Shown piece after piece: positions 23,010 to 31,104 of a DNA stretch of 48,533 nt. Under the pieces are notes generated by a model. That model saw only the letters and a list, made by a program, of their open reading frames with translations, was not told where the DNA came from and did not search any database. Origin of the DNA: Spirochaetales bacterium (GTDB lineage: Bacteria; Spirochaetota; Spirochaetia; DAHUYW01). Positions within the stretch are counted from its first letter, which is position 1, and every line of letters starts with the position of its first letter. Where the stretch lies: positions 1-48,533 of the forward strand of contig DAHVAK010000258.1 of the NCBI GenBank assembly GCA_027314665.1. The letters run 5' to 3'. A program made the translations under genes and the position numbers.

Positions 23010-24214
23010 GGCACTGTCTCCTGGACCTCCGCTTCGAGGCGACCCGCGTGAAGCCGCACCCGAATGGATTTGCCCTGCGCGGTCTGCGCCGCAGAGGTAA
23101 TAAGGCTGCCGCTCTCCCGATCGGTGACGACCGCGTAGCCCCTCTTGAGGATCTCGAGAGGCGAGCTCGCCGCAAGCTCGCTCGACAGGAGCTCGATGCG
23201 ATGGCGGCTGTCGGCGAGCCGCTGTGAGAGCGCGCGCAGCAGCCCCTCCTTCGCGTCATCGAGTCCGAGCAGGAAGGGCTGGACGATGATGCGGAAGTTG
23301 CGCTCCAGATTCTCCGGCGTGAAGCCCTTAAGGAGAAGCTGCACCCGTTCGACCCAGCGGCGCATCGCGCGCCCCATCGACAGCTCGAGGGTGCGAACCT
23401 CTTCGAGCAGCTCGTCGCGCTTGGCGCTCACGAGCTCCGCCGCGGCGGAGGGGGTGGGAGCCCGGAGGTCCGCGGCAAGGTCCGCGAGCGAGACGTCGAT
23501 CTCGTGACCGACTGCCGAGATGACCGGGATCCGGGAGGCGGCGATGGCGCGCACCACCAGCTCGTCCGAAAAGGGCAGGAGATCCTCGAGGGAGCCGCCC
23601 CCGCGCGCAACGATGATGACCTCTGCGAGCCGGTACCAGTTGGCCCGCTCGATCTGGCGGGCGATCTTCGCCGCCGCCTCCTCCCCCTGCACGGGGGCCG
23701 GGAGGATCACGATGTTGATTCCGGCATTTCGTCGTCGGGTGACGTTCAGGATGTCCTGAAGCGCCGCGCCGGTCGGCGAGGTGACAACCGCCACGGAGGT
23801 CGGGAAGGGGGGCAGGGTCCGCTTGCGCTGCGCATCGAAGAGCCCTTCGGCTGCGAGCCTCCGCTTTCGCTCCTCGAGCATCGCAAGAAGGTCGCCCTCT
23901 CCCGATTTCTCCATCCGTTCGACGATGATCTGATAGCTCCCCCGTTTTGCATACACCGAGACGTTTCCCGAGGCGACGACCATCTGACCGTCGGCCGGGG
24001 TAAAGGAGAGCGCGGAGAGTCGATTGCGGAACATCACCGCGGAGATGACCGCTTCGTTGTCCTTGAGGGTGAAGTAGTAGTGACCGGTGCTCGATGGGCG
24101 AAAGTTGGATATCTCGCCCTCCACCGTGATGTCGTAGAACTGGGACTCGAGGGCCATGCGGATGAGCTCGGTGATCTCGGATACCTTGAAGCGTCTGCCC
24201 GTCGAATCTGCCAT
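23006..24214 (-). CDS. xseA: exodeoxyribonuclease VII large subunit
   Basis: A 402-residue catalytic subunit that degrades single-stranded DNA to oligonucleotides. The N-terminal OB fold is seen in ITVEGEISNFRPSSTGHYYF. The catalytic core has VAVVTSPTGAALQDIL, IIVARGGGSLEDLLPFSDE and VISAVGHEIDVSLADLAAD, all hallmark XseA blocks. The coiled-coil region before the C terminus carries the XseB-binding arm. The ATG at 24214 gives the family's usual N terminus; the long upstream extension would run through the intergenic promoter region and is rejected. It is divergent from the spiro-SPASM gene, and the ATGA at its end restarts the duplicated xseB region. Confidence 0.97.
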   Translation of the reverse strand: MADSTGRRFKVSEITELIRMALESQFYDITVEGEISNFRPSSTGHYYFTLKDNEAVISAVMFRNRLSALSFTPADGQMVVASGNVSVYAKRGSYQIIVERMEKSGEGDLLAMLEERKRRLAAEGLFDAQRKRTLPPFPTSVAVVTSPTGAALQDILNVTRRRNAGINIVILPAPVQGEEAAAKIARQIERANWYRLAEVIIVARGGGSLEDLLPFSDELVVRAIAASRIPVISAVGHEIDVSLADLAADLRAPTPSAAAELVSAKRDELLEEVRTLELSMGRAMRRWVERVQLLLKGFTPENLERNFRIIVQPFLLGLDDAKEGLLRALSQRLADSRHRIELLSSELAASSPLEILKRGYAVVTDRESGSLITSAAQTAQGKSIRVRLHAGRLEAEVQETVP

Positions 24215-24282
24215 AGGCGGCCCAAGAGTACACTTTTCGCTCCGGCTTGGCAATTGAAGACGGAAAAACGCGCTTGGCAGAC

Positions 24283-24310
24283 TTGAACCCCATTTGGATT
24301 TGTCGATAAT
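24283..24310 (+). promoter_or_regulatory. promoter very close to the spiro-SPASM start codon
   Basis: TTGAAC (24283-24288) and GATAAT (24305-24310) lie 16 bp apart. The ATG at 24317 follows the -10 box after only six bases, so transcription should start at or next to the start codon, giving a leaderless message. Confidence 0.5.
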
Positions 24311-24316
24311 CAGACC

Positions 24317-25843
24317 ATGGGGAATGTCGTCGCGATAAACGCCTGCGGCCTCTCGCGCCATGCCTTCGCACCCCTTCCCGGGGGCGGGCACGCCTTTGCG
24401 CGCGCGCTCTCCTTCGCGGCGAGCCTTCCCGGAGCGGATCGGATCCACCTCCTTGGGGCGGCGAGCCTTCCTGCCGGCGAGCGGCCTGCGAGCGCCCGCT
24501 CCCCTTCAGGGGCGGAGCTTGAGGTGATCGGGGTCGATCGCGCGCAGTGGAGCCTGCGCGAGCTCGTCGCGGCCCTCGTGGAGATTGCCGGTCCCGAGGA
24601 CCTCTTCTACCTCTACGGCGACTGTCCCCTCTACGATCGCTCCCTTGCCGCTCGGATGTACGAGAGTCATCGGCGCTACTACGCCGACTACACCTTCGCG
24701 GATGCCTATCCCGAGGGGCTTGCCCCCGAGATTCTGAAGGGGAGCCTTGCGCGGGAGCTTCCGCGCCTCCTCACGGGGGGTGACGGGGCGATCCAGCGCG
24801 ACAGCCTCTTTGCCCTGATCCAGCGGGACATCAACGCCTTCGACATCGAAACGATCATCTCGCCGGTTGATCTTCGCCTCCTTCGGGTTCAGCTCGCCTG
24901 CGACACCCGGCGCAACTACGAGCTTACCCGGCGGTTCATGGAGGCGGGCGCGACGGAGGAGGCCGCGCTCCTGGAGACCGTGAGAAGGCGAGGCGAGCTG
25001 CTTCGTACCCTGCCGGCCTTCGTGGAGGTGCAGGTCACCGACGGGGTGACGCAGGCGGTCAGCTATTCCCCCTATCCGAAGCTCGTTCCCGACGCCCTCG
25101 AACGCCGCAACGAGATGGACCCCGAGCGCTTCCGGCGCATCGTTGAGCAGCTCGCCGCGTTCAGCGAGGATGCGACCGTGAGCCTCTCGCTGTGGGGCGA
25201 GCCTGCCCTCCATTCGCAGCTTCCGGCTCTCCTCGCCGAGCTCCACCGGCACGCGGGACTCAGCGCCCTCATCGAGACCTCGGGGGTCGGATGGAGGCAA
25301 GGGGTTCTCGAGGAGATTGCGAGATCCTCCGACAACCGCATCACCTGGATCGTCGATCTGGATGCCTCCACCCCCGAGCTCTACCGGGAGCTTCGCGGGC
25401 AGGGATGGGAAGAGGCGCATGCCACCTGCGAGCGTCTCCTTGCGCTCTTCCCCGGCAGGGTCTACGTTCAGGCGGTCAGGATGGCGTCCAACGAATCCGA
25501 CCTTGAGGCCTTCTATCAAAAGTGGAAGGAGCGAGTTCCGAACGTCATCATTCAGAAGTACGACTGGTTCTCGGGCTTCCTGCCGCAGCTGAAGGTAACC
25601 GATCTCTCGCCGATCGTGCGGCTGCCCTGCTGGCACTTGAAGCGGGACCTCGTCGTTCTCCTCGATGGGACCGTGCCGATGTGCCGGGAGGATCTTGCTC
25701 GGGAGCACCCCCTGGGGAATCTCTTCGAGGAAGAGCTCTCCGCCGTGTGGGAGCGCGGTCAGGCGCTCCACGTCAGGCATGTTGCCGAAGACTATCCCGC
25801 GCTCTGCAAGGCCTGCGATGAGTACTATACCTTCAACTTCTAA
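24317..25843 (+). CDS. spiro-SPASM protein (degenerate radical-SAM domain with intact SPASM domain)
   Basis: A 508-residue protein. Residues ~1-215 look like a nucleotidyltransferase (DLFYLYGDCPLYDRSL). A radical-SAM-like barrel starts near 235 (FVEVQVTDGVTQAVSYSPYP, LSLWGEPALHSQLPALL). The C-terminal SPASM domain retains its cysteines (LPCWH, VPMCRED, CKACDEYY). The CxxxCxxC that would hold the catalytic 4Fe-4S cluster reads V-TQA-V-SY-S, so all three cysteines are gone. I recall this as the spirochaete-restricted spiro-SPASM family. It overlaps the GT2-like gene by 26 bp, placing it in the glycan cluster. A radical reaction is unlikely; a sugar-nucleotide or binding role is possible. Confidence 0.85.
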   Translation: MGNVVAINACGLSRHAFAPLPGGGHAFARALSFAASLPGADRIHLLGAASLPAGERPASARSPSGAELEVIGVDRAQWSLRELVAALVEIAGPEDLFYLYGDCPLYDRSLAARMYESHRRYYADYTFADAYPEGLAPEILKGSLARELPRLLTGGDGAIQRDSLFALIQRDINAFDIETIISPVDLRLLRVQLACDTRRNYELTRRFMEAGATEEAALLETVRRRGELLRTLPAFVEVQVTDGVTQAVSYSPYPKLVPDALERRNEMDPERFRRIVEQLAAFSEDATVSLSLWGEPALHSQLPALLAELHRHAGLSALIETSGVGWRQGVLEEIARSSDNRITWIVDLDASTPELYRELRGQGWEEAHATCERLLALFPGRVYVQAVRMASNESDLEAFYQKWKERVPNVIIQKYDWFSGFLPQLKVTDLSPIVRLPCWHLKRDLVVLLDGTVPMCREDLAREHPLGNLFEEELSAVWERGQALHVRHVAEDYPALCKACDEYYTFNF

Positions 25844-26783
25844 GCGGCTCACCGTTCCCTACACGGTCGTCGGCGGGGGGCGCTCGGGGCGCGCCCGTCG
25901 CTTTCCGACTCCCCTCACCGTGCTGCTCCTCAACCGCGGAGGACGGTTCTTCAAGCACGCCTTTTTTGAGGAGCTTGCCCGCCTGGGTGCCGAGGAGATC
26001 ATCTCCATCGAGGGTCCCACCGCCTCCTACGAGATCGAAAACCTCTCCCGGGACTTTCCGAGCATCAAGTTCATGGTCCTTCACGAGGCAACCTCGCGGG
26101 GAGAGCAGATCAACATGGGGGTGGAGGAGGCGAAGGGGGAGCTCGTATTTGTCGTGTGGAACAACATGAAGCTCCCCTCATCCTCGATTGCGGCGCGCAT
26201 CCTCGAGCGGATCCGGGAGAGCGATTGTCTGTGCTCAGTTCCCCTCATGCAGAACGCTCGGTTTGAGACCATGCCAACCATCATGGCTCCCGCCTTCTAC
26301 AACAAGCTCCTCAAGGTTCTGGCCCTCCAGCCCTCCTCGGATGGGATGATGAGCCTCTTTCCCTTCGACTACTGCGGGGTCTACAACAAGGAGCGCTTCA
26401 TCCTCGTGGGAGGCTACGACTCGACCCTCACAAATCCCTACTGGCAGAAGATGGACTTCGGCTTCCGAAGCTACATGTGGGGCGAGAAGATCCTCTGCAG
26501 CACCGCCCTCCACGTGAGCTACGCCGGCGAGCTTCCCTCCGAGGACTCCACCCCGAACGATGACTACCGGCTGTTCTATCTCAAGAACCTCTCCGTACGC
26601 TTCACCGGCGACTCGGGGACTCTTCCGCGCTCGCGTCTGTTTCCCTATTTCTTCCGCGCAGGGGGCTACCTGAACGCCCTGAGGAGCTTCCGGCAGGCGC
26701 GTGCCTGGGTCGAGGTCAATCGCTTTCGCTTCAAACAGGATGCGCGCAGCGTCACCGAGCTGTGGGAGGTGCCCGAGGTATGA
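25818..26783 (+). CDS. GT2-like (GT-A fold) glycosyltransferase-related protein
   Basis: A 321-residue protein reading like a family-2 glycosyltransferase. LTVLLLNRGGRFFKHAFFEEL is strand one plus helix (shown here in part), EEIISIEG follows, and SRGEQINMGVEEAKGELVFVVWNNMKLP occupies the place of the usual nucleotide-binding aspartates. VGGYDSTL, YWQKMDFGFRSYMWG and DDYRLFYLKNL match the acceptor half. The DxD motif is replaced by WNNM, so it may be metal-independent or inactive. The ATG at 25818 lies inside the end of the spiro-SPASM gene, and its stop overlaps the fusion gene by four bases. Glycan assembly is inferred. Confidence 0.7.
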   Translation: MSTIPSTSKRLTVPYTVVGGGRSGRARRFPTPLTVLLLNRGGRFFKHAFFEELARLGAEEIISIEGPTASYEIENLSRDFPSIKFMVLHEATSRGEQINMGVEEAKGELVFVVWNNMKLPSSSIAARILERIRESDCLCSVPLMQNARFETMPTIMAPAFYNKLLKVLALQPSSDGMMSLFPFDYCGVYNKERFILVGGYDSTLTNPYWQKMDFGFRSYMWGEKILCSTALHVSYAGELPSEDSTPNDDYRLFYLKNLSVRFTGDSGTLPRSRLFPYFFRAGGYLNALRSFRQARAWVEVNRFRFKQDARSVTELWEVPEV

Positions 26784-29407
26784 GCCGAAAGCCTGCCCCC
26801 CGAGCGACCGAGGCGAGCGAAGGATCGCCTGACCTCGGCGGTCTCGCCGGGAGCCTCGGGATTTTCCTCCAGGCGCGTCTCGATTCGACCCGCCTTCCCC
26901 GCAAGGTGCTTCTTCCCCTCGCGGACCGCACGGTGATCGAGCACGCGATGATCGCGCTGCGGCGGGTGCGGGCCGACCTCTACCTTCTTCTCACTGACGA
27001 GTCGAGCCTCGCGGAGCTCGAGCCCCATGCGCGCGCCTGCGGCTTTCTCGCCTTTGCAGGCCCCAAGGAGGACGTCCTCGCCCGCTTCGCCCTTGCCGCC
27101 GCCCGCTATCCGGTCGAGCGCATCGTCCGGGCCACCGCCGACAATCCGCTCGTCTCGAGCGAGCTGCTCGAGCTCCTGCTGCCGCTTCACGCGGCGGCGC
27201 AGGCGGACTACAGCGCCTTCGAAGGGGCGCCGATCGGTACCGGGGTCGAAATCGTCGAGCGCTCGGCGCTCCTTGCGGCGGCCGAGCGAGCGCGCGATCG
27301 CTACGAACGAGAGCACGTCTGTCCCTATCTCTACCGGCGGGCGGGGGAGTATCGGATCAATCGCCCGGCGGCGCCGGGACCCTTCCGACTTCCCGACGCC
27401 GCGGTGACCCTGGACACCGAGGCCGACTATCGCTTTCTCGTTGGGCTCTTTGAGGGGCTCTACCGCGGGGTCCCGATCGATACCCGCCGGCTCGTCGCGT
27501 GGCTGTCCGAGAGGAAGGATCCCGCCGGCCCGCGCGAGGGTGGGGAGCCTCCCCGCGCGGAGGGGGAGCTTGCAGGCTCGGCCGATGCGCCGGTCGAGAC
27601 CCGACGAACGGGCGCCTCCGCGCCCCGGCAGCGTAGGGTGCTGCTCGTCCCTTCGATCCGACCCGGCGACGGGATCGGTCACCTCAAGCGCTGCATCGAG
27701 CTTGCTCGCTCCCTTTCGGGCGCCTCGATCCTCATGCCCGAGCAGCGCGAATGGCAGGAGCGGGCGCAGGAGGTCTTCTCGAGCGCCGCAATGCCGCTTC
27801 CCGACGAGAAGCTGTGCTTTGCGATCGAAGCGGGGGGCCCCTGGGACTGCATCGTCCTCGACCGCAGGGCCACGACCCGCGAAGAGTATGCCGCCTTCGA
27901 GGCGCGCGCCCCGGTGGTCGGGATCGACGAGGGCGGAAGCGCGCGAGAGTGGATCCCCTATCTGATCGACACCCTGCCTCTTCCCTCCGAGGTGAGCAAG
28001 GCAAACATCTTCTCGCCGGCCTTTCTCTCGCTTCCCCGACGCAAGCGCCTTCCCGGGGATGCGACCGGGAAGATCCTCATCGCCTTCGGCGGCGAGGATC
28101 CGGAGGGGCTCTCCGCCAAGGTCGCCGCGACCCTGGTCGGTGAGGAGCTCTTCACTCCATCCGAGATCACGGTTGCGCGCGGGCCCCTCTCCCGCCCTTT
28201 CTCGCTGCCTTCCGGCGTCGCGCTCCTCCCGGCTTCCCCCGATCTCAAGGAGGAGCTTCATCGCTTCGACATCGTCTTTACCTCCTTCGGCCTCACCGCC
28301 TACGAGGCAGTCAACGCCGGGGTGGCGGCAATCCTCGTCAATCCGACTCCCTACCATCGACGTTTGGCTCGGATCGCCGGTTTCCCCGAGGCGGGTCTTT
28401 CGGAGCTCGATCTGCGCAGCCTCAAGCGCCTCCTTGCCGACCGGCGGACGCTCCATGAGCAGTGCGCACGGATCGCAGGCGAGGCCCAGCGCTCGATCGC
28501 GGCCCATCTCGAGGGGCTCGATTTCTCCGGCTTCGCCGGATGTCCCGTGTGCGCCTCCTGCACCAATCCGGCCATAGAGCGCATGGAGGACCGAACCTTC
28601 TTTCGCTGCGCCACCTGCAACATGGTGTACGAGGCCGACTTCGCTCGGGATCGCACCAGCTACGGGGCGAGCTATTTCGGGGAGGAGTACCGCAGGCAGT
28701 ACGGCAAGACCTACCTCGAAGATTTCGAGAACATCCGCACGATGGGAGCATTGCGCCTGGAAAAGATACGCGGGGTTCACGGTCCCTTCGAGGGCGAGCG
28801 TCTCATCGATGTCGGGTGCGCCTACGGCCCCTTCCTGGCGGCGGCGCGGGATGCGGGACTCGCCCCGCATGGGGTTGATATCTCCCCGGAGGCCGCGCGC
28901 TACGTCCGCGAGTCACTCAAGCTTCCGTGCGCCTCCGTGAGCTTCGAGGAGCTCGACGTGGCGGAGAGCTTCGGCTTCGCCCGAGCCGATGTGCTCACCA
29001 TGTGGTACGTCATCGAGCACTTCCCCCGCTTGGGCGAGGTCCTCGCGAAGGTCAACAGGCTCCTTCGCGTCGGCGGGGTGTTCGCCTTCTCGACGCCGAA
29101 CCTTTCGGGGGTAAGCGGCTACAGCGATCTCGCTCGCTTCCTGGCCGCGAGCCCTCGGGATCACTTCACGCTTTGGGATCCCAAGATCGCGCGAAGCGTC
29201 CTTCGCCGCTTCGGTTTCCGCGTCGCGGCGGTCAACATCACGGGCCATCACCCCGAGCGCTTTCCCCTGCCCGGTGCGGCAAGTGGGTGGCGCTACCGCT
29301 TTCTTGAGCAGTACAGCCGGGCGGCCGGACTCGGGGACACCTTCGAAATCTACGCGGTGAAGGAGCGAGAGGCCGGCGGGGCAGCCTCCGCGAAGGAGCC
29401 ATCGTGA
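26780..29407 (+). CDS. three-domain fusion: SpsF-like cytidylyltransferase, PseG-like domain, SAM methyltransferase
   Basis: An 875-residue fusion. Residues ~25-250 are SpsF/NeuA-like: QARLDSTRLPRKVLLPL, GPKEDVLARF, VRATADNPLV, TLDTEADYRF. Residues ~290-575 resemble PseG, a UDP-sugar hydrolase with GT-B fold: RPGDGIGHLKRC, CIVLDRR, ILIAFGGEDPEG and TSFGLTAYEAVNAGV. Residues ~585-875 begin with a zinc ribbon (CPVC ... CATC), then a class I methyltransferase (LIDVGCAYGPFLAAA near 677, MWYVIEHFPRLGEVL). Separately these domains activate nonulosonic-type sugars, release UDP and methylate. The ATGA overlaps the previous stop. A linker of ~40 residues rich in Gly/Glu/Arg separates domains one and two. 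The combined order of reactions is unknown. Confidence 0.85.
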   Translation: MSRKPAPRATEASEGSPDLGGLAGSLGIFLQARLDSTRLPRKVLLPLADRTVIEHAMIALRRVRADLYLLLTDESSLAELEPHARACGFLAFAGPKEDVLARFALAAARYPVERIVRATADNPLVSSELLELLLPLHAAAQADYSAFEGAPIGTGVEIVERSALLAAAERARDRYEREHVCPYLYRRAGEYRINRPAAPGPFRLPDAAVTLDTEADYRFLVGLFEGLYRGVPIDTRRLVAWLSERKDPAGPREGGEPPRAEGELAGSADAPVETRRTGASAPRQRRVLLVPSIRPGDGIGHLKRCIELARSLSGASILMPEQREWQERAQEVFSSAAMPLPDEKLCFAIEAGGPWDCIVLDRRATTREEYAAFEARAPVVGIDEGGSAREWIPYLIDTLPLPSEVSKANIFSPAFLSLPRRKRLPGDATGKILIAFGGEDPEGLSAKVAATLVGEELFTPSEITVARGPLSRPFSLPSGVALLPASPDLKEELHRFDIVFTSFGLTAYEAVNAGVAAILVNPTPYHRRLARIAGFPEAGLSELDLRSLKRLLADRRTLHEQCARIAGEAQRSIAAHLEGLDFSGFAGCPVCASCTNPAIERMEDRTFFRCATCNMVYEADFARDRTSYGASYFGEEYRRQYGKTYLEDFENIRTMGALRLEKIRGVHGPFEGERLIDVGCAYGPFLAAARDAGLAPHGVDISPEAARYVRESLKLPCASVSFEELDVAESFGFARADVLTMWYVIEHFPRLGEVLAKVNRLLRVGGVFAFSTPNLSGVSGYSDLARFLAASPRDHFTLWDPKIARSVLRRFGFRVAAVNITGHHPERFPLPGAASGWRYRFLEQYSRAAGLGDTFEIYAVKEREAGGAASAKEPS

Positions 29408-31104
29408 GCGCGCCTGCGGTTCGCTCGAAGGGGAAGGCCCCCCGCTCGATTCTCATCCTCGGCGGGGGGGTGATGCAGCTTCCGGCGATCCGCCTTGCGA
29501 AGGAGAGGGGATGGCGGGTGGAGGTCGCCGACGGCAACCCTCAGGCGATCGGAGCGCAGGAGGCTCACCGCTTCTTGCCCATCGATCTGAAGGACAGGGA
29601 GGCAATCGAGCGCGCGGCTCGGGAGCTCGCCGCAGATGAGGGGCTCGACGGCGTCTTCACCGCCGGGACCGATTTCTCGGCCACGGTGGCATGGGTTGCC
29701 GAGAGGCTCGCTCTTCCGGGCCTTCCCTTCGCGGTGGCCGCACGCGCCACGGACAAGTCGCTCATGCGCGCGGCATTCCGCGCGGCCGGGGTGCCCTCGC
29801 CCGACTTCGTGGCGCTGGGCGAGGGCGAGGATGCGGTCCGCGCCGCCTCCGCGCTGCGCTATCCCCTGGTCGTGAAGCCGGTCGACAACATGGGCGCCCG
29901 CGGCATCCGCCGCATCGACCGCCCCTCTGAGCTTCCGGAGGCGGTCGAGCTTGCCCGATCGCACTCCCGATCGCGAAGGGTCATCCTCGAGGAGTTCGTG
30001 CCGGGGCCCGAGTTCAGCCTCGACGCCATCGTCGATCGCGGGCGAATCACCATAACCGGGATTGCCGACCGGATCATCCGTTTTTCCCCTTACTTCGTGG
30101 AGACCGGCCACACGATCCCGACTTCCGCCGACCGGAGCTCCGTCGAGCGGGTATGCGCGGTCTTCAAAGCCGGGATCCGAGCGCTCGGCATCGAAAACGG
30201 CGCGGCGAAGGGGGACATCAAGCTCTCTCCGGCGGGGCCGGTCGTCGGAGAGATCGCCGCGCGCCTGTCCGGCGGCTACATGTCGGGATGGACCTACCCC
30301 TACGCAAGCGGAAGCCTCGTCACCGGCGCCGCCCTCAACCTCGCGGTGGGGCTCCCGGCGGGCGACCTCTCCCCGCGCTGGGCGATGTTCTGCGCCGAGC
30401 GGGCCTTCATCTCGATCCCGGGGCAGGTCGAGCGGGTGATCGGCACCGAGGAGGCCGAGCGCGCCCCCTTCGTGAAGAAGCTCTTCCTTCGCGTCGGCCC
30501 CGGGGATCGGGTGGTCTTTCCGACGAACAACGTCGAAAAGTGCGGCAACCTGATCTCACAGGCGCCGACGCGAAGGCAGGCCGTCGAGTCCGCCGAGGCG
30601 GCGGCGGCCCGCATCGCGATCCTCCTGAAACCCTCGGCAGCCGAGACCGCCTCCTTTCTCTTCGCCGGCGACGGGGGTTGGCCGCCGCCGGCCTACGATC
30701 TCTCGGGCGCGGCGCAGGCAAGCGATCCCCGCGCGCTCGATGTCGCCACCCGGCTTGCCGCGCTGCCGCTCTATCTGTCGGGAGGAGGGCGTGCGGGGAT
30801 CGGGGTGCTCCCGCTTGCCGGGATCGAAGAGCTCGACGTGCGCGACTGGCAGGGGCGCGGCCCGCGCGAGGCACTCGCCAGAATCTACGAGCTCGGCCCG
30901 CTCGAGCCTGCCGGATCGCGGGTCTCGGGGGAGTACCATCTCCTGCTCGGGCGACTCTTCTGGGACGCCTTCCTGCGGGCAAGTATTCAGGGCGCCGTCT
31001 GGCTCGCGGAGAGCGTGGCGGAGCTGCTCGATGGACCCGACTCGGCGCAGTCGCTCGAAGACCGTATGGCCGCCCGGCTTCGGGAGTGGGGGGTGCGGGA
31101 GTGA
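29404..31104 (+). CDS. ATP-grasp ligase-like protein with long C-terminal extension
   Basis: A 566-residue protein. The N-terminal pre-ATP-grasp Rossmann region reads ILILGGGVMQLPAIRLAKE, then TDKSLMRAAFRAAGVPSP, YPLVVKPVDNMGARGI (ATP lysine) and VILEEFVPGPEFSLDAIV mark the ATP-grasp core (~residues 110-330). KGDIKLSPAGPVVGEIAAR carries the metal ligands. ATP-grasp enzymes join a carboxylate to an amine or thiol. About 200 residues follow the core with no family I recognise (from ~FLFAGDGGWPPPAYD on). GTG 29404 overlaps the preceding TGA as GTGA. It may attach an amino acid or peptide to an amino sugar (inference). Alternatives are PurK- or carbamoyl-phosphate-like enzymes. Confidence 0.8.
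   Translation: MSAPAVRSKGKAPRSILILGGGVMQLPAIRLAKERGWRVEVADGNPQAIGAQEAHRFLPIDLKDREAIERAARELAADEGLDGVFTAGTDFSATVAWVAERLALPGLPFAVAARATDKSLMRAAFRAAGVPSPDFVALGEGEDAVRAASALRYPLVVKPVDNMGARGIRRIDRPSELPEAVELARSHSRSRRVILEEFVPGPEFSLDAIVDRGRITITGIADRIIRFSPYFVETGHTIPTSADRSSVERVCAVFKAGIRALGIENGAAKGDIKLSPAGPVVGEIAARLSGGYMSGWTYPYASGSLVTGAALNLAVGLPAGDLSPRWAMFCAERAFISIPGQVERVIGTEEAERAPFVKKLFLRVGPGDRVVFPTNNVEKCGNLISQAPTRRQAVESAEAAAARIAILLKPSAAETASFLFAGDGGWPPPAYDLSGAAQASDPRALDVATRLAALPLYLSGGGRAGIGVLPLAGIEELDVRDWQGRGPREALARIYELGPLEPAGSRVSGEYHLLLGRLFWDAFLRASIQGAVWLAESVAELLDGPDSAQSLEDRMAARLREWGVRE

Noticed and set aside
26666-28870. 734-residue minus-strand ORF
   Set aside because: Opposite the fusion gene, whose own frame has clear motifs from three families.
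30153-31100. Long upstream extension of the amidase reading frame
   Set aside because: The extension is an Arg/Gly-rich shadow of the ATP-grasp gene; GTG 31101 with a signal peptide is the real start.
24317-31104. A complete pseudaminic or legionaminic acid pathway
   Set aside because: Only PseG-like and cytidylyltransferase-like domains are seen; the synthase and acetyltransferase are absent from the window.
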